From the NCBI RefSeq assembly GCF_020921035.1, contig NC_063156.1, positions 744,001 to 808,000 on the forward strand: DNA of 64,000 nucleotides, written 5' to 3'. The notes under the pieces were generated by a model. That model saw nothing but the letters and a program-made list of their open reading frames with translations. It ran no database searches and was not told the DNA's origin. Below are positions 36,421-47,400 of this stretch, one piece after another. The position numbers and the translations under genes are program-made. Every line of letters starts with the position of its first letter. Position 1 is the first letter of the stretch. The DNA comes from Rhodamnia argentea. Taxonomy: Eukaryota > Streptophyta > Magnoliopsida > Myrtales > Myrtaceae.

Positions 36421-37425
36421 GGGCGGCGCTATTTTCACCCCGTTTTGACTAATACATTCCTTTTTTTCTTGTTAACTTATCCAAATACCCTCCTCTCTCT
36501 TCAATTTATTGTTTCTTTTTTTATCTGATTAATCCATAAAATTGTCTTTATGTCTGTCATCTCTCTTATTAATTTCACGATACAAATGTTCCATCACACT
36601 CGTCAATATAACAATTTACCATATCTCACTATCTTTTTAGTTTTAATTTTGTTACATCTTTTGCGTTAGCCATAGCAATTTCTTACCTTTTTTTTTTCTC
36701 TTTTTTTCTCAATTTCACTATAAGAAAAACATGTCCACATCCCTTCCAAACAATTTTTATTTGCCGATTCTTCCACACCCATTGCATTTCAATGTTTCCT
36801 TCTTGTTTGTCTTTTTTTTTTTCAACTTATTCTTACATTATTGTAACCTAAGCAAGCACTAATCCAATATCATAGTAGAGAAATGTCAATTTTATGTACA
36901 AGTTGTTTACTTCTTTTCCCTAGATTATCCTCGTGATTGTGAAATTTTTCGACTTCGGCTTTTGGTACATATTTATAAGAATTTAGTCGAAGATTGAATA
37001 TTGTGGTTTATGTATGCATTGTACACAATTTACTCAAAGATTATCTTCTCAGTTGTCCTTAAGTTATTTTTTGAATAATATTTTCCTAGTAAAAAAATGT
37101 ACAGCTCATTAAGAAAATAATTAATTTTTTTTTTGTTAGAAACACCATAAGTGGTTCCAAATTGAAAAAGAAAAGCACAAAACCAAAAAAAGAAGGCAAG
37201 TATTAGTCTTCAATCAAGAGTGGAACCCAAATTTAACCTCAATAAATGTTGTTTGAGAAGAGTATGACAGTTTCATCTCTAGCAAAATTGAAACAAAAGA
37301 AAAGGAAGAAAAAAAGGTAAGAGAAAAATCTTGAATCAAGAATGGGACCCATTAGGGATAATTTAGTCAATTCAATGTAAAAAGGGGTGTCGGGAGCCAA
37401 TAAGGGAGTAGAAATAACGCGAGCC
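36421..37425. mobile_element. Non-autonomous DNA element of about 1 kb, possibly hAT-type
   Basis: The left end GGGCGGCGCTATTTTCACCCC and the right end on the opposite strand, GGCTCGCGTTATTTCTACTCC, match at 10 of the first 14 positions. The flanks TTACATTT (36413-36420) and TTACGTTT (37426-37433) match at 7 of 8, as an 8-bp target duplication would. The interior is AT-rich with long T and A runs and has no transposase frame. Confidence 0.5.
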
Positions 37426-37843
37426 TTACGTTTTCTTTTTACAGTTTATCAAGTTTTTTTTTTTTTTCTGCGAAATCTACTTGTACGAAAAGATTTTTTT
37501 TATTATTTATGGAATATTGAATCGTTGATTCATTAATGTTGAGAAATTACCATTAGATCAGACAATACATACCTACAAACTAACCATGTACCCTCGCAGA
37601 CAATTCATCCACCTCGAAATCACATAAAAGATGAAGTCACATATCGAAATCATGCGATTCATTGGACTAATTAGTGAAGGTCCATCCCTTCAATTGAGCT
37701 TCACAAAATAATTCTCTCCCAAACAACAAAATTCGTACTCGGTTGGTCCACGATGACGAAGAACCGTTAGAGAAGTGAAGTGAAAACAAATCGATATCGG
37801 AGAAAGAAGGTAAACCAAAATTGTGATTCACAGTTTTTCTCAA

Positions 37844-38565
37844 TCATTCTCGAGCAATCGATCTTGGATTCCCCATAACAGGAGCCCCACCCTTGCTACG
37901 CCGCGCTGGATGCGCATCATCCTTCTCGCACCCGTTGATCACCGCGGTCAACTTGAAGGGCGGAACATCAATGGCCAACCACTGATCGACGCGGAAGTTG
38001 GTATGACCGCAGGGCTTACGAGGCCCGGCGGAAGTGACCTCCACGTAATCACAGTACCAACCGGAGTGCGCCCCCGACCCGTCCGAGGTAAGATTAAGCC
38101 AGCACAGCGGCGGGCCAATGCAGGGCCCAAGCACACTGAAGATATCGAGGTTGCCGCGCTCATAGTAGTCATGGGACGGTTCCATCAAGCCCCAGGACTC
38201 TAGATCCGGGACCCAGACCGATCGCCCCGACAGGTCACCGAGTATCAGGCTGATCTTGGAGTCGGTCCCAGCCTTGATCCCCGAACCCGTCCTCACGTAG
38301 ATGGTGTATACACAGTTGTTCTGCACAGTGGGAAATTAATTTGAGCTAAGAACATAAACAGCCCAACAGCAGGTACATGTAGGAGAACATAATGATAGAG
38401 GAGATGAGAAGGATAAGCAGAGATGTGCGAGACCAAATAAGATGAAGAAAGAGGACGGGTATGAAAATAAGGCTTGTGTCAAACACTCACAGTGGTCTCT
38501 CCTGTGGCTGCCGAGAGGACGACGGAGCAGATGACGAGGGATAGGAGGCGTCGAACCGTCGTCAT
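37844..38565 (-). CDS. PLAT domain-containing protein (PLAT1-like, secretory/ER stress protein)
   Basis: Two minus-strand exons, 38491-38565 and 37844-38320, in phase 0, encode 183 residues. Residues 1-23 form a signal peptide (MTTVRRLLSLVICSVVLSAA). The PLAT/LH2 domain follows: CVYTIYVRTGSGIKAGTDSKI, YYERGNLDIFS, CWLNLTSDGSG, GWYCDYVEVT and FRVDQWLA. These are the landmarks of the plant single-PLAT proteins, which are small ER or secreted proteins reported to promote abiotic stress tolerance; their biochemistry is poorly known. The tail after about residue 150 (DDAHPARRSKGGAP) differs from the Arabidopsis proteins I remember. A TATA box and a CGCG-box lie just upstream. Confidence 0.9.
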
Positions 38566-38661
38566 TTTGGTGAACAGAACAGGCAACTCTACTTGTAAAG
38601 CCACTTCAATGCATGTAAATCCACAAGACAAGCGGATACATGTGCCTCCTCCTGGGAGATG

Positions 38662-38679
38662 ACTATCTATATAACGCGT
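38662..38679 (-). promoter_or_regulatory. TATA box and CGCG (CAMTA-type) box of the PLAT gene
   Basis: Read on the minus strand, ACGCGT is followed directly by TATATAGATAG, about 100 bases before the ATG. The spacing suits a TATA box with a 5' UTR of 60-80 nt. CGCG boxes bind calmodulin-regulated CAMTA factors, which would fit a stress-responsive gene. This is motif evidence only. Confidence 0.45.
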
Positions 38680-40283
38680 TCTTTGATTTGTTGTCATTTG
38701 TACTACGGAAAGTTTTGAGGGGCACATACTTGGAACATTGAACTGGAACCGCGCCTTCCGTTTTGTGATTTTGACTGATTAAAACCTTTGCGGTTAGGAT
38801 GGTGCGCACAAGTGTCGAGCAAGCAGCTTTCTGCTCTAACATTGTCTCCTCTAATCACCACATCACAATTAGCAAGGGATTCAAACGGTCAAGTCCAAAC
38901 TCATGCCCGCATTATGCAGTTCAACCAATCTCCAGGTGAGCAAAACCCAGTCAATCACGCATGATTATTGGAGGCAGATACTTTAGAGCCACAGCTCATC
39001 GATGAATCCCGGCAGTTCATTATATAGATAATGGATCTTTCCTTCTTACATATTTAAGCTTTGCTTGAAATGGAGACTGCCAACCAACCAGCATTTTAAT
39101 GTTTTCCTCCAAATACCAGCTCACCAATCTAAGCTTGCTTGAAATGGAGACAGCCAATCAACCAGCATTTTAGTGTGTTCCTCCAAAAACCAGCTCACCG
39201 TTTCTTGAAGATGTCTCAACTCAACTCGTAAACTTCAGGCAAAATGACTCGGGAAGACTCAAGCGAAAGCAACAAAGGAACTAGCCTTGCGCAAAGTAAC
39301 ATTTAAGTATTTTCATTAAGTAAAATTACATATCCACATATTAGCATTTGCTAATAAACGCGTTCATGACTATAAATTAATGCTTAGCTGTCCAGATAAA
39401 TCAGACCAGACCGATCAACACAGACCCCTATTTACATGTACAGTTTGTTTTTTTCTTTCTCTAATCCCACGGAAAATTCACAAATTCAGAAGAGGAGGAG
39501 AGAGGGGGTGTTGGGGGGGAGAATTACTATGAACAGGAAATATAATGTGACCCAACATGCAGTCTGCGGAGAAATTCCTCCTCTTCGTGTGGATTTTGCA
39601 GACTGGATCCTCAAAAACCTACATAAAAAACCATCAGAAACAGCAACTGTAAGCTTTATATGTTGCATCAAAATACTCTAAGGCCAAACAGATGCGAAAG
39701 TAAAGAACATATTAAGGGAAAAAGAGAAGTGAGATCTTGACGATAGCTTTAGGTGCTTTGCATCAGCATTTAACAAACCCATACATCCTCAATAGGGGAG
39801 ACTATCAACAGATACTATTGCAAAATGAAAGCACTGAAATCTCCAAGTTGATGAGGGACTGTTTGACTACAATTTGACCTCAATTGCCACATTACTCCTC
39901 AGTCACCAGACTATAAAGCAATAAGCATCCAGTGAACAAGTCTGGAGTCAAATAAGCGAAGTACCCAAAATGCAATGATTAAGTGGCAAAGAAAGTTCGT
40001 AAAAACTTCTCAATGACCATTAGAAAAGAAGGGGAGATATATAAGGTGATTGAAATGATGAGAAATGCAAAGGTGGTTGCAGAACAAGCCTGTTAAAACT
40101 ACCAGATCTGACAATGCCCTTCCATTTTCTAAGGAAATGTCAAAGAGTGCTGAAAAGGATCTAATCAGCATCTGCCTGAATATAAAGAAATAAATACTAT
40201 CTGAGGATACAAGCCAAAAGGACACCTAACCATATCTAGGCATAGCCCATGATTGCAATATTAACCATGCGATCTACCTTGGA
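38680..40283. other. Intergenic region between PLAT and ATG3
   Basis: No gene is seen. It contains a two-copy 75-bp tandem repeat at 39056-39200 and, near 40283, the ATG3 3' UTR (minus strand). A short G/A-rich patch at 39490-39525 has no evident role. Confidence 0.45.
39056..39200. repeat. Tandem duplication, two copies of about 75 bp
   Basis: GCTTGAAATGGAGACTGCC and GCTTGAAATGGAGACAGCC begin near-identical copies. Each continues through CAACCAGCATTTTA and ends in CCAGCTCACC. About 90% identity by eye. Confidence 0.85.
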
Positions 40284-43200
40284 TCAGCGGCTGGAACTGC
40301 CAAGGTCGAAGTCCATTGTGTAATCATATTCAATAGTTGGAATAACAGAGGCAACAAATTTGAGGAACAAGAAAAGGTACCTGCCAAGAAAACAATGTGA
40401 AAGTGTCAAAATCTGATAATCTTAAAATAAACAGGCATCAAAATGCATGTAACACGGCAAAAGGCATGATCTCATATCAACAAGATCAGTTGTTGTAAGA
40501 GAAAGCAATAGCAATGTACACCCGAAAAAAACCAGCACCAGCCGTGAAGCAACAATTCAATTATAACCTACCAGACAGTTTCAGCCAAAAACCAAAAGAG
40601 ACATACCTGATAGTTTTCCCACTAAGACTGCAGAACTTTCTCAAACAAGACTACATAGAAAATTTAATTAAAAAACAAGTGAAAGTGCGAGAGGAAATTA
40701 CTTGTCAACTTCTGGTTCAACACCACGTGACATTAATACGTCAATGATCTTCTTCATTACTGCGCCATGTCTACACGGATGTACTGAAGCATGTTTTCCA
40801 GGCAAATGAGGATGGTCTTCAATTGTTACCTATGTCGATAGATTATGCATAGTAAAAAAGGACAACACAATACAATGACGAATAAGTGCATGTTCCGTCG
40901 CTGATGGAAATAAACTGAGAAGGCCATTAACGAGAAAGTAATCAATAACGCCATCAACGAGAAAATAAAATTTGCTTGATAAACTTCCAACGACAAAACC
41001 AACACAAGTCACTTAGCTCCTCTTATAGATCCAAAAAGATTCTGAAGGATATTGCAGATTATGCACATAGTATGAAACAATAAGCATTTACTACAAGAAT
41101 GGCCATAATCGACAATCACAACTAGATTTTCTCTACTCGACTTTGATGGAATAGATATCAACATCACATGATGGCGTTGCGACATTATTAAGCTCGTCAC
41201 AAATCAAGTATAGGATCCCTTGAAACCCAACAAGTTGTAATATAAAATAACAGTTAAGTATTAGCAATATATTTCTGAAGCCCGAGGTAATGATGACTAA
41301 TTCCAATATGACCTGTTAAAAGCTTCAAATGAAGAGATAAAAGCAGCACAACCAAACAGCTTGATTGAGAAAGAATGCAGCAAAATCATTCATCAAGCCA
41401 TTTGTTGGAATAAACAAGGAATAACACAGCCTTGTAGAAAAAAGCTGGCAATCAACTATCTTAGTATCATTTTACATCAATCTCACCGTTTTTCGTGCAT
41501 GGTCTTGACTAACATCTTCAAGTACAAGCTCTGGTCGCAAAAGCATCCTTGACTGCCAAAGGCACACACAAAAGATTTTTCTTTAAGCTGATTGAAAAAC
41601 AGCATGAAAAACTCAATGACATCTTCGGTGATTGCATCTTGTTTCACATAACTCTGCCTCGGAAACCATCAATAGATAGTGCTGCTAAAATTTATTCATC
41701 AAATTCACGTGATTTAGCTTATGATTACATTCCTCTTTATTAAGGGAAAAAAATCACAATTTACCATGTGGAACAGAAAACATCACCCAAAACAGAGAAC
41801 TGTCAAATCCTATATTCCAACAGCTGTATGATACAACACAGAATCATGCTAAAAAAATGAATCAGTGCAATGTGCACGGCAGATTAAGTTGCAAGACAAA
41901 CCTCATCATATCCAGTAAGCCAAACACGAGGAGTTTGATAGTACTTATCATACCTACATAAAACAGAGAAAAGAAAGAATAATGTAAGATCATGCCACGG
42001 TTACACATCGTCAAATCATTTACTCCGTGCCTAATCCAAGAAACTTCATCCTTCCAGTCAATATAAATTAACCACCCCCACATTTTGGCATCTCAGTGAC
42101 ACACATACATGAAGAAATAAGATCTGGTATTTCTTCTGACTTCATATGATAAAAAAGAACCCGAAATATGCTCATTCTGAACTAGAGAACTGCTAATATG
42201 CAGAAGATAGGTTTTTTCCTTAACTCGTATCAGATATAGAGTTTCTTAGTCACAACTCACAAGACAATGCTGACACCTAGAAATAAAACATGAAAGATGT
42301 GGAGAAGCACATCAAGCAAAAGAGAGAGGTTTAAACCAAGCAACCCAGACCCTGAAACAGCTCTAAAAGCTGTTCTCCCACGAAGAGAAAAATGATGTAC
42401 CCCGTAACTCCATTGCACTCTCCTACCTATTTGTTGATTTTTACATTTGCTGAAAATAAGTACCCTTGGTGAAAAACAAGTCCGAAATATTTTTTCTAAG
42501 TGACTTTGTTCTTGTGTCTTCGTAGTGAATTTGCGTTTGATTGCTATAAGGTGAAACCAGAATACTCTCACTAGCACACAATTGAAATAGGTTATTGGGT
42601 AACTCTTGCTTTCTAGAAAGGAAGACACGATGAGAGTCTCTTTGTTGCCAAAAGTGCCGGAATTATCGTCTATAAAGCATCTAAAATTGCCAGGCATTCA
42701 ACGCAATACATGTGCTCAAATTAAAAAAGTGATGTTTCTTCCGAAAGAAATTTAAAAACAAATTCTCCGGTGACATTTTAGTGGCATTAAAAAGATACTA
42801 CTACCTCATTGACCATCCTTATTGTAAGAACAACTATGGAAAAAAAAGCTTTAATAAGATTAGTATAACAGATCCATATACCAGGGTCATGGTCTGAGAA
42901 CACAAAAAGTGCATAACAGAAGACCATCCTCTAGAATTTTGAAACTTCAACTTAAATGATAGAATTTTCTTACGTTATGCTGACATCATAAGTTCGGGTT
43001 CGCAGTATGTTGTCGTCGTCAGGTTCATGAGCCACCAGATAAGTAGACTGAAGTGTTGCCTGCAAAAAAGAACCAAAAGTCACATAACGAACCACTGCAA
43101 AATCAATGGTTGAATTATTTTTCAAATCATGCATGTTCAATTAAAAATTAGATTGCGATCGACTTCCATAATTTAGATGCTAAAGGTAATTACTACGATC

Positions 43201-44726
43201 ATCTACTGATCCTAGAGACCACAAAACAGAGATCAACTTTTATCTAATTTATGCATCTTTAACATATCAGACCGGAATTTACCAAAAAAAAAAAAAAAAA
43301 AAACATATCAGACTGGACTTTAAGATTACTAATTGCTAAACAACTTCATTCAATAAGAGTAAGTCTTCCCTGTTGCAGTCCCTTCTCAAACATCTACAAA
43401 CAACTAACTTGTTCATTGCCGATCACATTCTCTGGATGCTCAACTTCCTATTCCTCTTCATCAAGACAACAAAAGGCAAACCGGTACTTTCCTTTTCTTC
43501 TTCAGCCAGATGCACGGAAGACAGGGGGAAGCCTTCCCACTACTAAAACATAAAACGACCCAACCTTGACCAAAACTAAGAGAATAAACCTAAACAGAAT
43601 TCAATACATCGTTCAAGGTAAAACCATAACAATCGAAATAAACACCGGCGATCCTTCTTGTCCTGCAATTTGAACCTATAACTTCACATTCTCCCAAATT
43701 ATCATCCAGAGCAAGCAATGGGAAAGCTCAAGCTTTTTTATGAGACAAGGAACAGTACTGAACTCTGAGAAGCATCGAAAAACTAAAATGAATCCATCTT
43801 AAGACTCCTGCAACCAATTATTTATGCATTTAACATGAAAAAAGCTTAAGAAATCAACAAAAGCAAAAATAACCAACAGGATCCGTCTCGATGAGGTTGT
43901 CGGGTTCCTCGTACTCTGCCATGTCTGGAATGTCTTCATCCTCCTCTCCCCCAAAATATGAAGGAATGGACTGAATAGAATTTTTCTTGCCAATCTCTAA
44001 GCTGTCCATAGAAGGCAAATTATCCTCTTCATCTTCCTTAGTTTCTGGTTTGAGATACAAAAACACACAATAAGGCAACAGAAAAGCAAGAACCGATATC
44101 CAACTTAAATTAGTCATCCACCTCTCGGCTTTCCATGAGTGGCAAGCCAGCCGTCATTATCTTCGTTATCAAGCAAAACTTCCCCTCCTGCAGCCTCATA
44201 CTCTTCTTCCACAGAAGCAGCTCGCCGCAAACAAGGGACTGGATCCAGTAGCCAACAGCAACACAAAAATTTCATCAGTATCAGGACGGGGCAAAATTTG
44301 GAAGAGAGGCTCATTACTAAAAGAAAGCTACGATCTTGCCATTCAAATGGAAGAGCAAGGAAAGGACTGCTAAATTACCATTTCTAGTTATTAGGAACTG
44401 CTTTTCTGCCGGCAGATATGGCTTCCTCTTGCTTGGCTCACCTGATTCCCTGCCAAAAATCGCCGGCAACATCTCGAATTGACGTCGGGGAAGCCGATGA
44501 ACGTATTCGGGAAATTAAAACGAGACGCTGACATGCGGAAGAGTGTAAGGGATGGGGCGAATTACCAGGACCAAGTGGGGCACTTGGAAACGAGATTGTC
44601 GCCGGCGATGATGAACTCGGTGACGCTGAGGACGCCTTTCTCCTTGAAAGCGGAGACGGTGCGGTGGCTGGTGATTCTCTCCACCGTGCCTTTGAAGGCC
44701 TCGTGGAGCTTCTGCGAGAGAACCAT
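40284..44726 (-). CDS. ATG3: Autophagy-related protein 3, E2-like enzyme for ATG8 lipidation
   Basis: Nine minus-strand exons: 44566-44726, 44379-44449, 44122-44238, 43878-44044, 42974-43059, 41902-41953, 41487-41552, 40702-40829 and 40284-40380. They total 945 nt (314 residues; I recall 313 in Arabidopsis) with all phases matching. The N-terminus [18 protein letters not shown] is the amphipathic, membrane-sensing helix. An acidic flexible region follows ([16 protein letters not shown]). The catalytic HPC motif is in [12 protein letters not shown], with the active cysteine near residue 259. The E2 core also shows [18 protein letters not shown], and the C-terminus has [23 protein letters not shown]3 receives ATG8 from ATG7 and passes it to phosphatidylethanolamine on the growing autophagosome. 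No damage is seen; one intron holds a small poly-A insertion. Confidence 0.95.
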
Positions 44727-44936
44727 CTCTGAATTCGTGGAAGGATCGGAAGGGTAAAATCGGGCCGATCGAGAAGAGAAGAGGATCAGAAGAAACCCTA
44801 AATTAGCTTCGTGATGGAAACGTCGAGCGACGGAGGAGATTAAGTAGGTGGTGGTGTTAGAAGTTTCTGACGAGATTAACGGTCTCACCTCCCGGGAAAT
44901 TTTAGTATTTTAATTAGTTAATTATATTAATAATTA

Positions 44937-45395
44937 ATACCGTGAAAAATCTCAAACTTATACACTAATGACAAATTTATCAAAAACTATTTTTTGACAA
45001 TCAAAAACCCTAAACTAGTACGTCATTGATAAATTTACCTCAAACTAATTTATTGGATCACGAAAAATCTCAAATTGGTACATTTGTGATAAATTTACCC
45101 TTCGTTAAATTGAGTTAATACTATAAAAAATTTCAAATTGATACACCTGTAACAAAAAGAGTGTGAAAAATCCTAAAGTGGTACACCCATGAAGCGCCAC
45201 GTGCTATTTAACTTAGCAATTTGTGAGTTAAATTTAATAAAAACTAATTGAGGGTAAATCTATCTTTGGTGTACCGGTTTAGAGGAAATTTCTCACATGC
45301 GTACGGGTTTGAAATTTTTCGTGGTCAAAAAGATAATTTTGGATAAATTTACCACCGATATACTAATTTAGAGTTTTCCGTAATATTAACCCTTA
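44937..45395. mobile_element. Foldback element with internal subrepeats
   Basis: Words like CGTGAAAAATCTCAAACT and TGATAAATTTACC recur about every 60 bases in the left half (near 44940, 45003, 45060, 45123 and 45161). They recur inverted in the right half (GGTAAATCTATC, GAAATTTTTCGTGGTC, TAGAGTTTTCCGTAA). This is a non-coding inverted-repeat transposon of a kind common in eudicot spacers. Confidence 0.6.
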
Positions 45396-45426
45396 CATTA
45401 ACCCTTCGGCCAAAAAAATAAAATAT

Positions 45427-45770
45427 CAAAGTGACCCCTATATTTCGGGCTCTTTATCAAAGTGGCCCTGAAGATATCTCTCTTTTCTTTTTTCGTCTTT
45501 TTTTTTTCTATCAAATTTGCTTCTCAAAAAGTTTTAAAGTACATCAATTCACCCCGATTTGTAATCTTTTCGCTAATCTATCTTTATATATAGGTTGATG
45601 TCAATGGAACCGTTTATTGATTGATATCTATTCCTTTTCCCGCGTTTAAAATGATCACAAATTGAATATAAGTAATCTTGATTATTAGATGGGCTTTAAT
45701 AAAGTTCAATTTCAGAGATATCTCGAAGGGCCATTTGGAAACTGAGTTCTAAATAACAGGGGCATCTTAA
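45427..45770. mobile_element. Foldback MITE of about 340 bp with roughly 55-bp arms
   Basis: The left arm (AAGTGACCCCTATATTTCGG through AGTGGCCCTGAAGATATCTC) is matched by the reverse complement of the right arm (AAGATGCCCCTGTTATTTAG through AATGGCCCTTCGAGATATCTC). The core is AT-rich and non-coding. Confidence 0.65.
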
Positions 45771-45911
45771 ATCTTTTCATCCACTCCTTTAAAATACAAA
45801 ATTTCCACAGGATTGGTAGCTCTACAAATCAAATATTTATAACGATTGGGCTCACGTGTACCTCGTGAACTAATAAACAATCTAATGAAAATGGTAATGA
45901 ATTGACAAACT

Positions 45912-45947
45912 TAAAAAATAAAAAATAAAAAATAAAAAATAAAAAAA
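45912..45947. repeat. (AAAAAAT)n microsatellite
   Basis: Four to five units of A6T followed by A7. Confidence 0.9.
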
Positions 45948-47400
45948 TTGAGCCAAGTCTGTGAAGATGGTTAGAGTATTCACGAACTTATTTTGTCTCT
46001 TGAGTAATCTGGTCGTGAACTCGAATGACAACATTAATTCCCCCTGTGGAGGAGATCGAAATGAAGATTTCTGATTCGAAACATCTACTCGAAAACCCAT
46101 AGAGACTTGTGCTTATTATCTAGTCTCAAATAATAATATATTGTTTATTTGACGAGGGAACTCGTGATTTTGAATTCTCTGATTAATTGTCACGTGATCG
46201 TATAGATTTTTCACGAGCTAATTTGGAATTCGAATATTTCTCAACTTACAACAATGTCCATAAATTCTCTAAATTTAGTGAATTTCATAAATATCTTAAT
46301 TTATTCATTTATTCAGTTTTTATTTCTCACTTTTTTCCACCCAAATGTGTTCCTAGTTTAATTAATTAACAGAAAGTGTAAATTTTGTGATTACTTTGGC
46401 TATGTTTCAATAACAGGCCATAATTTTCCCGTATTAAAATTTAAGTCGCGCTTTTTACATTCTTTCCTTGACTAACATACTCCTAGTATTTTGATTATAA
46501 TAGCCCTTATCGGTCCCATTTATAGCACATCATAACCATTAATGCTTGTTAAATTCAAAGATGGACCCCATTTTCGTTTTCGTTTTCCTTCGGGTTTTTT
46601 TCTAATTTAATTTTAAAAAAAATTACAAAAATATTTTTAAAAAATAAATAATTATAAAATTGGGTCTCGCACGGCAATACAATTGCCGATCGGGAGCTTG
46701 GGTGGCCCACCCTCCAGCCCGCTCCTTCTTCTTCCTTCCTATGTCCTTCACCGTGCTTCCGACCTCGAAGGCTCCATTGACCGTGTAGTTCACTTGCTTC
46801 TCCACCTTGCGTCCTCGATCCGCCCGGAATTGAGACCTTCCCCGACCATTGTCTACTCCGTCGTGAAGGGGCACAGGATCAGCGAGGCGTCGCTCGACCC
46901 CACCATGTGCCTGAACAATTTTGTGAAATAAAAAAGTTTAGGGTAAGAAGTCAAAAGTCAGATTTTTTTCAGGGCATTAGCCTCGGCATCACTCTCCAAA
47001 GTTCTCGGAGCAAATCGCTTCGTCTCTCTCCTCCGGCCGCGCAGCGCAACTTTTTTCTAGCAGGCCGACCACTCAGCAGCGGGGATTCCCACAAGCCAAC
47101 TCGTATCTGACTTTCTGTCTTTTTCTTAATTTCTGCAAACAATGTGGCAACCCAAGATACCGTGTTAGCATCTACAGTATGGCCTACCGTCATCATCGTC
47201 TCCACTTTTCAGCAGAGGGTTGGTCTTCTTGGTTTGTATCATTGGAATTCGCAAGTTCCAGTTCCGGGTCAGAGCCAAACCACATTTTCCCTTCGCGCAT
47301 TTCAATAAAACAGCGTCCTTGATCTTAAAAAGGGGAATCCCAAGTCCGTGAAGCTTTTCGCTTTTGCAAGTTCAGTGGACAGAGCGCACTGAGAAGATCG

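Larger units (their letters stand above)
44727..47400. other. Spacer between divergent ATG3 and BIOF, with two foldback elements
   Basis: The ends should carry the ATG3 promoter (left) and BIOF promoter (right). Between them lie two adjacent foldback elements (44937-45395 and 45427-45770), a heptamer microsatellite, and a GC-rich open frame at 46683-46931 of unknown meaning. Confidence 0.5.

Noticed and set aside
42257-42697. 146-codon open frame on - inside an ATG3 intron
   Set aside because: Lies entirely within the intron between exons at 42974 and 41953. No recognised domain; probably chance or part of an old repeat.
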